A stretch of 38,415 bases of DNA from Tissierellaceae bacterium (GTDB lineage Bacteria > Bacillota > Clostridia > Tissierellales > Tissierellaceae). This document shows, piece by piece, positions 25,095 through 33,821 of the stretch. Numbering within the stretch: position 1 is the stretch's first letter; every line of letters starts with the position of its first letter. Position numbers and translations under genes: made by a program. The notes beneath the pieces are model-generated. The model did not search any database. It was given only the letters and a program-made list of their open reading frames with translations, and was not told the origin of the DNA. The DNA lies in NCBI GenBank assembly GCA_018434075.1, contig JAHDQA010000093.1:1-38415 (forward strand), read 5' to 3'.

Positions 25095-25892
25095 TTATAT
25101 GTTTACAGGGTATTTCTTTCGTTGCTTATAATAATATATATGCTTAAATCCCAAATTTTTTAATGTTTTTTCTGCAGTTTTATATTCATATCCAACATAT
25201 TCGCAAACGTGTGAATCTGATCCAAAGGTTATTATTTCTCCTCCATATTTTCTATACAAACTCAATATTGAAGGCTTTGGATGAACAAATTCTAAATTAT
25301 ACCTTAAAGAAGCAGAATTGATCTCCAATCCTTTGTTATTTTGAATTAGTGCATTCAATATTTTACTTATCTTATCATTTATTATGTTAGAATTGTCGTA
25401 AATATCTTGGATATTGAAATACCTATCAATGAAATCTATGTGCCCTAGAGTATCATAGTTATTGAAATTTGTAACACACTCTAACATTTGATCATAATAT
25501 TTTTCAACTAGTAAATGCGAGTCAGCATTTTCAGAATTCCAACTATTAAAGATATCTTTGCCTTCAATAGAATGAATAGACATAATTACGAAATCAAAAG
25601 GATAATTATTAATAAATTCATCATATCTATTGTATAGATTTGGTTGTATGCCTATTTCTACGCCTATTAGTATTTCCAAGTCATTTTTATATTTGTGTTT
25701 AAATTTTCTTAAATCTCTAAAATAATCATCTGGCCTAAACATAATGTCAGCACTATCAATTGATGATTCAAAGTCAACGTGATCTGTGATGCATATATAC
25801 TTTAAATTTCTTTCAATAGCCTTTTTTGCGATATTGTCAAGGGACTCTTTAGAATCAACTGAGAAATCGCTATGTATATGAAAATCAAGCAT
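25095..25892 (-). CDS. Histidinol-phosphatase-like PHP domain phosphoesterase
   Basis: This 265-residue protein has the PHP fold with metal-binding motifs. The N-terminal HIHSDFS is followed by ITDHVDF, GVEIG, SIHSIEG with a later HIDFIDR, and C-terminal GSDSHV. This matches the HisK-type histidinol-phosphatase family, which removes phosphate from histidinol phosphate. No other his gene is adjacent, so a different phosphomonoester substrate is possible. ATG 25892 follows AGGAGG; a longer frame to 25907 starts before this site. It converges on the 6S RNA, whose closing stem and T-rich tail end four bases before its stop. Confidence 0.85.
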   Translation of the reverse strand: MLDFHIHSDFSVDSKESLDNIAKKAIERNLKYICITDHVDFESSIDSADIMFRPDDYFRDLRKFKHKYKNDLEILIGVEIGIQPNLYNRYDEFINNYPFDFVIMSIHSIEGKDIFNSWNSENADSHLLVEKYYDQMLECVTNFNNYDTLGHIDFIDRYFNIQDIYDNSNIINDKISKILNALIQNNKGLEINSASLRYNLEFVHPKPSILSLYRKYGGEIITFGSDSHVCEYVGYEYKTAEKTLKNLGFKHIYYYKQRKKYPVNI

Positions 25893-25954
25893 ATGAATCC
25901 TCCTCATTTTTATTACATTATAATTTTACACTATAGTTGTTAAAAATACAAACA

Positions 25955-25968
25955 ATATGATATCATAT
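25955..25968. repeat. 14-bp perfect palindrome in the PHP-YtxH intergenic region
   Basis: ATATGATATCATAT reads the same on both strands. A TTGTTA hexamer lies about 17-18 bases ahead of its TATCAT, so it could be part of a promoter or an operator for the ytxH-like gene. AT-rich sequence makes chance palindromes likely. Confidence 0.3.
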
Positions 25969-26052
25969 GATTATCAGTCAAATACATAAGTTTGATTATA
26001 TAGCGTTCAAATGGGTATCAATTATTTAGAAATTCTAAAGGAGGTAAAACAA

Positions 26053-26502
26053 ATGAAATTGAATAAGATTATTGAAGAAAAGAAAAAACAAGTAGAAAGA
26101 GAAAAAAAGAAAGAAACTGCTAAAAATGTCGCTGTTGGTACTGCTATTGGTACAGCGCTTGGTGCAGTTGCTGGATTATTATTTGCGCCAAAATCCGGAA
26201 AAGAAACAAGAGAGGATATAGCGAATGCAAGTAAGGAAGTAGTTGAAAACGTTAAGGAAAAAGTAGAGGAAGGAATTGATTTGACTAAAGAGCAATACGA
26301 GAAAATAAAATCAAGTCTTCAAAAGAATGTAGAAGAAACAAAAGAGAAAATTGAAGAAGATAAAACTAAAGTAGAAAAAGAAGCAGAAAAAATCAATGCT
26401 AAATCAGAAGAGATCAAAGAAGAAATCAAAGATTCGGTAGATGATACTAAAGAAATTGTTGAAGAAACGAAAGATAATATAGAAAAAATAATAAAAGAAT
26501 AA
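26053..26502 (+). CDS. YtxH domain-containing protein
   Basis: This 149-residue protein has a short basic start, then a Gly/Ala-rich membrane-like segment (about 25-43) running into the YtxH signature GLLFAPKSGKETREDI. A long, highly charged Lys/Glu helix with coiled-coil character reaches the end. YtxH proteins are small envelope or general-stress proteins of unknown mechanism; in Bacillus ytxH is stress-induced. The longer frame from 26011 is rejected because AAGGAGGT (26039-26046) sets ATG 26053. It is followed by the DUF948-like gene, a common pairing. Confidence 0.85.
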   Translation: MKLNKIIEEKKKQVEREKKKETAKNVAVGTAIGTALGAVAGLLFAPKSGKETREDIANASKEVVENVKEKVEEGIDLTKEQYEKIKSSLQKNVEETKEKIEEDKTKVEKEAEKINAKSEEIKEEIKDSVDDTKEIVEETKDNIEKIIKE

Positions 26503-26517
26503 AGGGAGAGGTTGGGT

Positions 26518-26988
26518 ATGAATATAACTTTTACCCTAAGAGATCTTCTCCAGTTAATACTATTCTTGCTAGGGATAGGTGTCTTGGGATATATTATTGC
26601 AATTCTAAACAAAGTATATAAGATAGTCAAAGATACTACCAATATAGTAGAATCAAATTCTAAAGAATTAGATTCAGCCCTTAAAAGATTGCCAGAGATT
26701 ACTGATAATGTTGAAAATATAACTCGAAAAGTAGATGAGATTGTTTTTAATGTAAAAGATGATTTAACTGATGTAGTTAAAAATGTAAATGATATAACGA
26801 GTAAAGTCGATAACGTGACAAACGTAATTGATGATACAACTAAAAAAATAGGTGATACTGTTGACGTTGTAGTAGATTCAATAGTTGATACTACTGTTGG
26901 CATTTCAGACACTTTAAAAGATGTGACTTTATATGTTGAGATATTAAAAGAGATTCTTGATGTTATAAAATCTGTTTTTAAAAAATAA
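26518..26988 (+). CDS. DUF948-like membrane coiled-coil protein
   Basis: This 156-residue protein has one N-terminal membrane span (about 8-30) and then a long amphipathic region with repeats of the type Asp-Asn-Val-Thr-x-x-Val/Ile-Asp. They resemble the YtxG/DUF948 family that often accompanies YtxH. The repeated heptad-like pattern (residues about 45-140) suggests an extended helix, perhaps an oligomer. GAGAGG precedes ATG 26518. The last gene of this two-gene unit, it ends before a strong terminator. Confidence 0.72.
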   Translation: MNITFTLRDLLQLILFLLGIGVLGYIIAILNKVYKIVKDTTNIVESNSKELDSALKRLPEITDNVENITRKVDEIVFNVKDDLTDVVKNVNDITSKVDNVTNVIDDTTKKIGDTVDVVVDSIVDTTVGISDTLKDVTLYVEILKEILDVIKSVFKK

Positions 26989-27006
26989 CCATTTTTTGTC
27001 AGATGC

Positions 27007-27060
27007 TTCCAAAGTAAGCAATTAAATTATTACTTAAATTGCTTACTTGGAGGTTTTTTT
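27007..27060 (+). terminator. Rho-independent terminator after the ytxH pair
   Basis: Arms around 27007-27023 and 27037-27052 pair AAGTAAGCAATT with AATTGCTTACTT, extended by GG/CC pairs and one bulged A. A run of seven T (27054-27060) follows. It is unidirectional, plus strand. Confidence 0.9.
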
Positions 27061-27070
27061 AAATATTTTA

Positions 27071-27098
27071 TTGCTAATTGTAAAAAAATTGATATACT
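27071..27098 (+). promoter_or_regulatory. Probable promoter for the lipid kinase-MarR-giant protein-LacI run
   Basis: TTGCTA (27071-27076), 16 bases, TATACT (27093-27098). It lies just past the preceding terminator and about 50 bases before the lipid kinase start. Confidence 0.55.
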
Positions 27099-27154
27099 AA
27101 CAATATAAATTAAATACATTTTTTTCATATGCATATTAAGACAGGAGAATAATA

Positions 27155-28039
27155 ATGGAAAGAATTAAGTTTATTATTAATCCATCATCAGGAAGACAAT
27201 TAATGGATAGAAAAATAGATTCTTTAATAAAGAAATTGTTAAATGATGGATATGTTGTCGGGAAATACTATACTAAAGGGAAAGATGATGCAACAAATGA
27301 AACAATGAGAACTTGTAAATCTGGATTTGACTTAATTGTAGTATGTGGAGGAGACGGAACAGTTAATGAGGTAGTTAAAGGATTAATGCTTAGTGAAAAG
27401 AAAATTCCTTTTACAATAATCGCCAGTGGTACTGTAAACGATTTTGCTAAATATCTAAAATTGCCAAGGTCAATTACTGGAATTTATGAGTTGATAAGGC
27501 GAAAAAAAGTTATTTCCATAGACGTAGGACGGATAGCAGATAATTATTTTGTCAATGTCGCTGCAGGTGGTTTATTAACAAGTGTTGCACATACTACTCA
27601 ACCAGAAATGAAAGCAATTTTAGGAAGGACTGCTTATTATTTAGAAGGATTAAGGGAATTGATGATAGATAGATTAGAGCCAATTAAGGTTGAAATTAAA
27701 ACACCTGAATTTGTATTAGAAGAGGATATATTGCTTTTTTTGATATCAAATAGTTCATCAATAGGAGGATTTAAAAAATTAGCTCCTACTGCTGAAATAG
27801 TAGATGGGTTACTAGATGTTGTTATTATAAAAAAAGCTGAAATAGGAGAATTAGCTAATATATTCCTCAGCGTTTTTACAGGAGAACATGTAAATCACCC
27901 TAAAGTTATCTATTTTAAAGCTGAAAGTATTGAAATAAATTCAGATAACAATGTAACCATTGATATAGATGGAGAATATGGTGGTAAATTACCAGCTAAA
28001 TTTGATGTAATTCAAAATGCTGTAGAGATTTTAGTTTAA
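27155..28039 (+). CDS. Diacylglycerol kinase family lipid kinase (YegS/BmrU type)
   Basis: This 294-residue enzyme has the DAGK catalytic motif GGDGTVNE with Gly65, Gly66, Asp67 and Gly68, preceded by the NPSSGR nucleotide-binding segment near residue 9. The C-terminal beta-sandwich is typical of the YegS/DgkB/BmrU family. It phosphorylates a membrane lipid such as diacylglycerol, so it acts at the cytoplasmic face. Only 17 bases separate it from the MarR gene. In Bacillus, the relative BmrU is also encoded with a regulator. Sphingosine-type substrates are a family alternative. Confidence 0.88.
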   Translation: MERIKFIINPSSGRQLMDRKIDSLIKKLLNDGYVVGKYYTKGKDDATNETMRTCKSGFDLIVVCGGDGTVNEVVKGLMLSEKKIPFTIIASGTVNDFAKYLKLPRSITGIYELIRRKKVISIDVGRIADNYFVNVAAGGLLTSVAHTTQPEMKAILGRTAYYLEGLRELMIDRLEPIKVEIKTPEFVLEEDILLFLISNSSSIGGFKKLAPTAEIVDGLLDVVIIKKAEIGELANIFLSVFTGEHVNHPKVIYFKAESIEINSDNNVTIDIDGEYGGKLPAKFDVIQNAVEILV

Positions 28040-28056
28040 TTAAGGAGGTTTGCAAC

Positions 28057-28494
28057 TTGAAAAGTGATCATGTTGAATCGATTGAGAAATATTTAAGAAA
28101 AATTGATTATATTGTAAGAAAAAACGGAAGAATGATTTTAAACGACTACAATTTGACAGCACCTCAGTTTACTGCTTTGCAAATTTTAATAAATTCAGGT
28201 GGAATGACTATTAGCGAACTAAGCCAAAAAATGGATCTTGCATGTAGTACTATAACTGATTTAATTGATAGAATGGAAAAAAGTGAATTAGTAAAGAGAA
28301 CACGTGATGAAAAAGACAAAAGGGTTGTGAGGGTGACCACTCTTGAAAAAGGCAATGAAGTATTAAATAAAGTTATGGAGAGAAGAGTACAATTCTTAGA
28401 CAATAAACTTGAAGATTTAAGTATTGAAGAAAAAGAGAATTTGATGAATGCATTAGAGAAATTATATAAAAGCATGAGTGAAGAACTAAATTAA
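28057..28494 (+). CDS. MarR family transcriptional regulator
   Basis: This 145-residue winged-helix regulator has dimerisation helices at both ends and a central DNA-binding region with MTISELSQKMDLACSTITDL (recognition helix) and the wing RTRDEKDKRVV. All are typical of MarR/SlyA. Such proteins repress nearby genes and are relieved by small ligands. Its target may be this run of genes, but no dyad operator was identified. It starts at TTG 28057 behind AAGGAGG. It sits between the lipid kinase and the giant protein, with gaps of 17 and 21 bases, so all are likely co-transcribed. Confidence 0.9.
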   Translation: MKSDHVESIEKYLRKIDYIVRKNGRMILNDYNLTAPQFTALQILINSGGMTISELSQKMDLACSTITDLIDRMEKSELVKRTRDEKDKRVVRVTTLEKGNEVLNKVMERRVQFLDNKLEDLSIEEKENLMNALEKLYKSMSEELN

Positions 28495-28515
28495 GGCTTA
28501 TGAAGGAGTTTTCCT

Positions 28516-31500
28516 ATGTATTTAATAAATGATTATCGTATTTTAGAAAAATATAAGAGAGATAGGAATGATGAAGCATACATTGCTGAATCTCTTCGGT
28601 TCAATGATAATCTAAAATTTATCAAGATTAAAAACAAACATATAGATAAATCATTAATAGATGACTATATAGTTAATTTTCCTAAATACATTAGTATAAA
28701 TCACAAGAACTTATTAAAAACTTATGAATTTGATGTGGTTAAGACTATTGATCTTAAATCAATAAACGCACCATTGTATTTAATATCATCTGAATATTGC
28801 AATTGGCAGCGACTATCAAAATTGGAAGTATTAGACATAAATGATTATGCAAAAATAATTATAAAAGTATTGGAAATCGTAGATTTCTTACACTTTAGAG
28901 GCTTTTCTATAAAAATACTAAATCCTGAGATGATTTTTATATCTGATGAATTTGAGGTAAAACTGTTAAATATATCAAGCATTATTGAACTGCAATATAA
29001 TTTCAATAGATATGAAGATTACTTCGAATATATTGCACCTGAAGTTTTTTCAAATAAATATAAAGCAGATTCAATGTCTGATAACTATTCGCTGGGCTAC
29101 TTAATTAAAAATTACTTACTCTACTTAATGAAAGATAATTATGAGCACTATCAAGTGTTAAAAAATTATGTTGATAAATTAACAAACTCTAATCCTCAAT
29201 ATAGAGATATTTCTTTATTGGAGTTAATAAACAATATAAAATCTATATTTAATATTGATTATGTAATTGATTATAAAAGAGAGAGAGGATATCTTAATTT
29301 TGATAGCACAATAGTTGGTTTGGAAAGTTATTTAGAAATGTATCATAATATTGATGCTGGTTTAAAAGACAACATTTTAAAAGAAAAATCAATTATTTAT
29401 AGCGGTAAAAAGGGAACTGGAAAGAGCATTTTATTAAATGAATGGGTTAGGTTGGCTAAACTTAATTTGAGAGATTCTATTTATTTTGATTTTTCAAGTT
29501 ATGATCCATTAAACAACAATTTAAATGATTTCATGTTCAAAATGCTTGATTCTCAAAATATATTATATGATTTTTCAAATAAAAATAATATTTTAACAAT
29601 TTCAACGGATAAGGGATTAGATACATATAATTTAGGAAAATCAAATGAGAGACATAATCTATTTTCTACTTTAGTAGAATTCATCATCAAACGTTATAAA
29701 AACAAAATACTATATTTTGTAATAAATGATTTAGACAATGTTGGAAAAGAAACTTTGGAACTAATAGACTTCCTACTTGTCAGATTCAAGGAACAAAGAG
29801 TGTTTTTTGTGTTTTCATCTTGCGAATCAACTGCATTTGCAGATTTTAACACTTATGTTGACTACTGGATAGAAAATAAATTTATGATTAAATATCAACT
29901 AAATAATTTGGATAAAGAAAATACAGAAAAATTCGTTCAAAAAATACTTGGAATGGGATATCCCCCATATACTTTTGCTGAAAAAATATATAAGGAATCT
30001 AAAGGAAATCCTAGGTATATTGAAATTTTATTGAGGTATTTATATGATTCAAATATCATCTATATGAATAATACTGGAAACTGGACACTAAGAATTGACG
30101 ATTATGATGATCTAATATTTCCTAAAAATGTTGAAGAAAGGTTTAAAACTGTTTTAGATAGCCTATCTGAAGAAGAGTTGAATTTGTTATCTTTAATCTC
30201 TTGTGTTGATGGGAATATATATAACGATTATTTATTTGCAGTAAACGATGATTTAAATAAAATAAACGAAATTCTAGAATCATTATTAAAAAAGAGAATA
30301 TTATATCTAGTAAAAAGTGACAATATAGAATTGATAGAGTTCATTGATGAAGAGTTAAAGTGGGCATTATATGCTGCTTTGGATCAAGATAAAAAGAATG
30401 AATATCATCAAAGAATTGCTAATTTAATAGTAAACAAAAAAAATAGCGGTAAAAACTATAATTTTTTGGAGTTAATGTATCAACTGAGTGCATCATCTCA
30501 ATTTGATTTACTAATCAATTTTGTTTGTGAAAAAAGAAAAGAAGAAAATAATAAATATTCTGATTCATTCATAAAGATATTAGAGTTATGCTATTCAATG
30601 ATTCAAAACAAAAATGTGATTAAAGAATTAGAAATTTTAGTTGCTCTTGCTGATATTTATAATATTAGAGGGGAATATAAAGAATCTAAAAAAATAATTG
30701 ATCAGATAAACAACTCATTGTATTTATCAAAAGCTATGTCAGTAGGCACTTCTGCTATTTTGAAGATACTTCTACTAGAAATATATATAAGAACTGATAA
30801 ATCCCATATGGCAACAATATTATTTGAAGATATTGAATCACATTTAGATAAAATAGATGACAATAACTTAATTAGATATTACTATATAAAATCAGTGTAT
30901 TTTATGGGTACTGGAGAAAACGAGGCTGCAAACAAAACTGTTAATTTTGCTATAGATGAAGCTATTAAAAGAAATGCAACATTGTATTTAGCAGACTTAT
31001 ACAATCTCAGAGGCATTTGCAAATATACTGAAGGTTATTCAATTGAAGCGATTGAAGACTATAACCGTAGTATTGAATATTTTAATAGCTCCGACAAACC
31101 TTTTGATGTAGTAAAACCACTCAATAATATTGCGAATGAATATGGCGATAATTATGGACGAACTGATATAGCAATAGAATATTATCTAAAGTGCATTGAT
31201 ATACTAAAGGAGTATAGATTAAACAATAAAATTGGTAATTTTATGAATAACTTAGCTGAATCATATATTACAACTAGAGACTATGAAAAAGCTGAACATT
31301 ACTTAAGTGAAGCTCTAAAAATATGTCAACAAACTAAAGACAGAAGCTTATTATTTCATGTGATGATAAATACTGGATTTGTAATGCTTTATACAAAGAA
31401 ATTTAAGAAGGGATACGAGATTTATAAAGATTTAAGAGAAATGAATAAAGTACAATCAATTTTAGATAAAGAAATATTGGTAAATTACTCAGAATTTTTA

Positions 31501-33801
31501 TCTCTTTTTTATTATGAATTTGGTGATATAAAGCTGGCGATTAAGTTTTGTGATATAGCAATGCAAAGATCTATAAATTCAAGTTTAAAGATATTTTCTA
31601 GGGCAAAAGTAAGGAAATTCTATTTAGATATTATAGTAAATAGAAAATTCGATAAATTATCTGCATTAAATATAATTGAAGAATTTTCAACAAAAGCGAA
31701 CAAATACGATCAAGCCGATTTTTTTCTTAAAACTGCATCTTTTGCATTGCATTTTGATGAATTCGATTTTTTCAATGAACTATTAGCTTATTACAAAGAT
31801 ATTGATCAAATAAATGTAACTAATAAGTTTTACTACGACTATTCGATATTAAAAAAATTTGGAAGCATGAATTCTATAAATCAATCAGAGATATTAACCC
31901 TAATAATTGAGAATAAGAATAAGCTTGTATTGCCTACAATAATTTACTATATGTTTGTTGCAAAATTCTCATATACATTAAAGGATCATTTTACTTTATT
32001 AAAGTCTTCATTATTTATGCTAGATTTTTTATCTAAAGCAACCGAAGGATTAGAAAATAATGATTTAAAACAGCTTATATACAAGCGTTACAATCGAAAT
32101 GAAATAATAGAATCAATAAAAACAGTTTTTAAGAATGAATTTAACATAGAATTAGATCATTATTCGATGCAACTGAATGATAATGATCTGAACAGATTTG
32201 TAAATGATTTACCTGATGATATATTTAACAAGATTTTTTACGATGGTGAATCTATGAAGAAATTTACATCAGTAGAATTGTTATTGTCATTTTTTACAGA
32301 CAAGAACGACAACAACTTATCACTTATCCTGAAATTTATTTCAGGAATAACTAATGCAGAAAAAGTCTTTGTGAAAATATTAGCCAACGATGATGCAGAA
32401 GAGGATGAATATGTATTTTATGACACAGAAATAAACATAGATAAATTAAATGGTATAATAGAAAATTATATCTTGCAAGGCAATGAAGTAATTTATAATA
32501 AAAATTTATGCATAAATACTGAGGCAACATATGAACAGTATTTAGAAAACGAAATCCAAGGTATTATTGCAATTCCATTGTTTGATGGACTATCAGAACA
32601 ATTTATAAAATATGAGAAAAGAAAATCTGCCAAAATTCAACAAAATAAAATATTGGGGTATCTATATATCGAATCTAGAAGTAAACTTAATAGAATTGAT
32701 TTTAATAGATATTATACTATTAAAGGCATTTCAAATATTTTGTATCTTAACATACAAAATCAAAAACTATTCAATAAAACAAATATTGATCTATTAACCA
32801 AAGCTTACACAAGAGAAAAAGTAATGGAATTAGCTGATGAACTAATAAGAGAATATAACGATACAAATATGGAATTTGCATTGCTCATGTTAGATATAGA
32901 TAAATTTAAAAATATAAATGACACATATGGTCATCAATTTGGTGATGAAGTCTTAAGGAAAATAGTAGACATTTCTAAGAAAAATGTTAGAGAAACTGAT
33001 ATAATTGGAAGATACGGTGGGGAAGAATTCCTAATTTTGATTCAAGACGTAAATTCGCATAATGCTTTTAGAATTGCTGAAAAATTAAGAAAGTCTATTG
33101 AAGAGTATGTTTATACTAAAAATGACATTTGTGTTACAGTTAGCATAGGAATAGCTCATTTTCCTACTAATGGGTATTTGCTAGATGATTTAATTTTTAA
33201 AGCTGACCAAGCGCTATATTTTGCCAAAGAAGTAAAAGGAAGGAATTCTGTTGTTATTTGGAATGAAGAAATGGTAGAAATAAAGGATTTTAAAAATTAC
33301 AATTTGGAACTTAATGCTGAAAGTTTGCTTCAAGATTTTGATAATGTTGTCAATATGATTGAAATATCTAAACTATATAAAACCAATTTAAATATAGAAG
33401 AAAAAATATCAATATATTTAACTAAATTAATATTAGGAACTGATGCAGATTACGCTTCTTTAGTTTTATTTAAAAAAGATGATGATATCAAAAAGTATGC
33501 TAAGTATAAAGAAAACAATAATGCAGAAAGAAATCTAGCAATTGACGAAGAAATAGTTAATAGGGTAAGATTAAATAAAATGCCTGAATGTTTTATTGAC
33601 TGGAATAAAGATTACACAAATAATATAAAATTTGATAAAAAAATATATTCAATACTATCCGTGCCAATAATCATAAAAGATGAAGTTAAAGCAGTAGCAT
33701 ATCTTGAAACATCTTTAAAAAACAAAGAATTTGGTGAGCGAGATATATATTATGTGGACTTAATAAGCGGGATTTTCTCTGGGAATATATTGATAAATTA
33801 A
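28516..33801 (+). CDS. Giant pseudokinase - P-loop ATPase - TPR - GAF - GGDEF - GAF signalling protein
   Basis: This 1761-residue cytosolic protein has no membrane span. Residues about 1-250 have a Ser/Thr kinase fold: beta-3 lysine region, LHFRG, YIAPEVF and DNYSLG are recognisable. The HRD-equivalent is IKI (Ile134 replaces the catalytic Asp) and DFG is replaced by NIS, so it is a pseudokinase. A STAND/AAA-type ATPase follows, with Walker A GKKGTGKS (297-304) and Walker B ending in Asp405 and Asp407. Helical and TPR repeats span about 560-1200. GAF 1 is about 1250-1420. The diguanylate cyclase domain (about 1425-1585) has metal ligand Asp1460, intact GGEEF (1501-1505) and an RxxD inhibition site RETD (1492-1495). 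GAF 2 is about 1620-1761. The product is probably cyclic di-GMP, gated by ATPase/TPR and GAF inputs. AAGGAG precedes the ATG. Confidence 0.88.
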   Translation: MYLINDYRILEKYKRDRNDEAYIAESLRFNDNLKFIKIKNKHIDKSLIDDYIVNFPKYISINHKNLLKTYEFDVVKTIDLKSINAPLYLISSEYCNWQRLSKLEVLDINDYAKIIIKVLEIVDFLHFRGFSIKILNPEMIFISDEFEVKLLNISSIIELQYNFNRYEDYFEYIAPEVFSNKYKADSMSDNYSLGYLIKNYLLYLMKDNYEHYQVLKNYVDKLTNSNPQYRDISLLELINNIKSIFNIDYVIDYKRERGYLNFDSTIVGLESYLEMYHNIDAGLKDNILKEKSIIYSGKKGTGKSILLNEWVRLAKLNLRDSIYFDFSSYDPLNNNLNDFMFKMLDSQNILYDFSNKNNILTISTDKGLDTYNLGKSNERHNLFSTLVEFIIKRYKNKILYFVINDLDNVGKETLELIDFLLVRFKEQRVFFVFSSCESTAFADFNTYVDYWIENKFMIKYQLNNLDKENTEKFVQKILGMGYPPYTFAEKIYKESKGNPRYIEILLRYLYDSNIIYMNNTGNWTLRIDDYDDLIFPKNVEERFKTVLDSLSEEELNLLSLISCVDGNIYNDYLFAVNDDLNKINEILESLLKKRILYLVKSDNIELIEFIDEELKWALYAALDQDKKNEYHQRIANLIVNKKNSGKNYNFLELMYQLSASSQFDLLINFVCEKRKEENNKYSDSFIKILELCYSMIQNKNVIKELEILVALADIYNIRGEYKESKKIIDQINNSLYLSKAMSVGTSAILKILLLEIYIRTDKSHMATILFEDIESHLDKIDDNNLIRYYYIKSVYFMGTGENEAANKTVNFAIDEAIKRNATLYLADLYNLRGICKYTEGYSIEAIEDYNRSIEYFNSSDKPFDVVKPLNNIANEYGDNYGRTDIAIEYYLKCIDILKEYRLNNKIGNFMNNLAESYITTRDYEKAEHYLSEALKICQQTKDRSLLFHVMINTGFVMLYTKKFKKGYEIYKDLREMNKVQSILDKEILVNYSEFLSLFYYEFGDIKLAIKFCDIAMQRSINSSLKIFSRAKVRKFYLDIIVNRKFDKLSALNIIEEFSTKANKYDQADFFLKTASFALHFDEFDFFNELLAYYKDIDQINVTNKFYYDYSILKKFGSMNSINQSEILTLIIENKNKLVLPTIIYYMFVAKFSYTLKDHFTLLKSSLFMLDFLSKATEGLENNDLKQLIYKRYNRNEIIESIKTVFKNEFNIELDHYSMQLNDNDLNRFVNDLPDDIFNKIFYDGESMKKFTSVELLLSFFTDKNDNNLSLILKFISGITNAEKVFVKILANDDAEEDEYVFYDTEINIDKLNGIIENYILQGNEVIYNKNLCINTEATYEQYLENEIQGIIAIPLFDGLSEQFIKYEKRKSAKIQQNKILGYLYIESRSKLNRIDFNRYYTIKGISNILYLNIQNQKLFNKTNIDLLTKAYTREKVMELADELIREYNDTNMEFALLMLDIDKFKNINDTYGHQFGDEVLRKIVDISKKNVRETDIIGRYGGEEFLILIQDVNSHNAFRIAEKLRKSIEEYVYTKNDICVTVSIGIAHFPTNGYLLDDLIFKADQALYFAKEVKGRNSVVIWNEEMVEIKDFKNYNLELNAESLLQDFDNVVNMIEISKLYKTNLNIEEKISIYLTKLILGTDADYASLVLFKKDDDIKKYAKYKENNNAERNLAIDEEIVNRVRLNKMPECFIDWNKDYTNNIKFDKKIYSILSVPIIIKDEVKAVAYLETSLKNKEFGERDIYYVDLISGIFSGNILIN

Positions 33802-33821
33802 ATATGAAATGAGGTGGGTAA

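Noticed and set aside
25985..26034. Possible sigma-B-type promoter (GTTTGA ... GGGTAT) ahead of the ytxH-like gene
   Set aside because: The spacer is 17 bases, longer than the 12-15 of that class, and most clostridia lack sigma B.
26319..26912. 197-codon minus-strand frame rich in Ser and Thr
   Set aside because: It is the mirror of the Lys/Glu and Asp/Val repeats in the YtxH and DUF948-like genes, with no ribosome binding site.
28516..29265. Active Ser/Thr protein kinase call for the N-terminus of the giant protein
   Set aside because: The HRD Asp is Ile134 and the DFG Asp is replaced by Asn, so catalysis is not expected.
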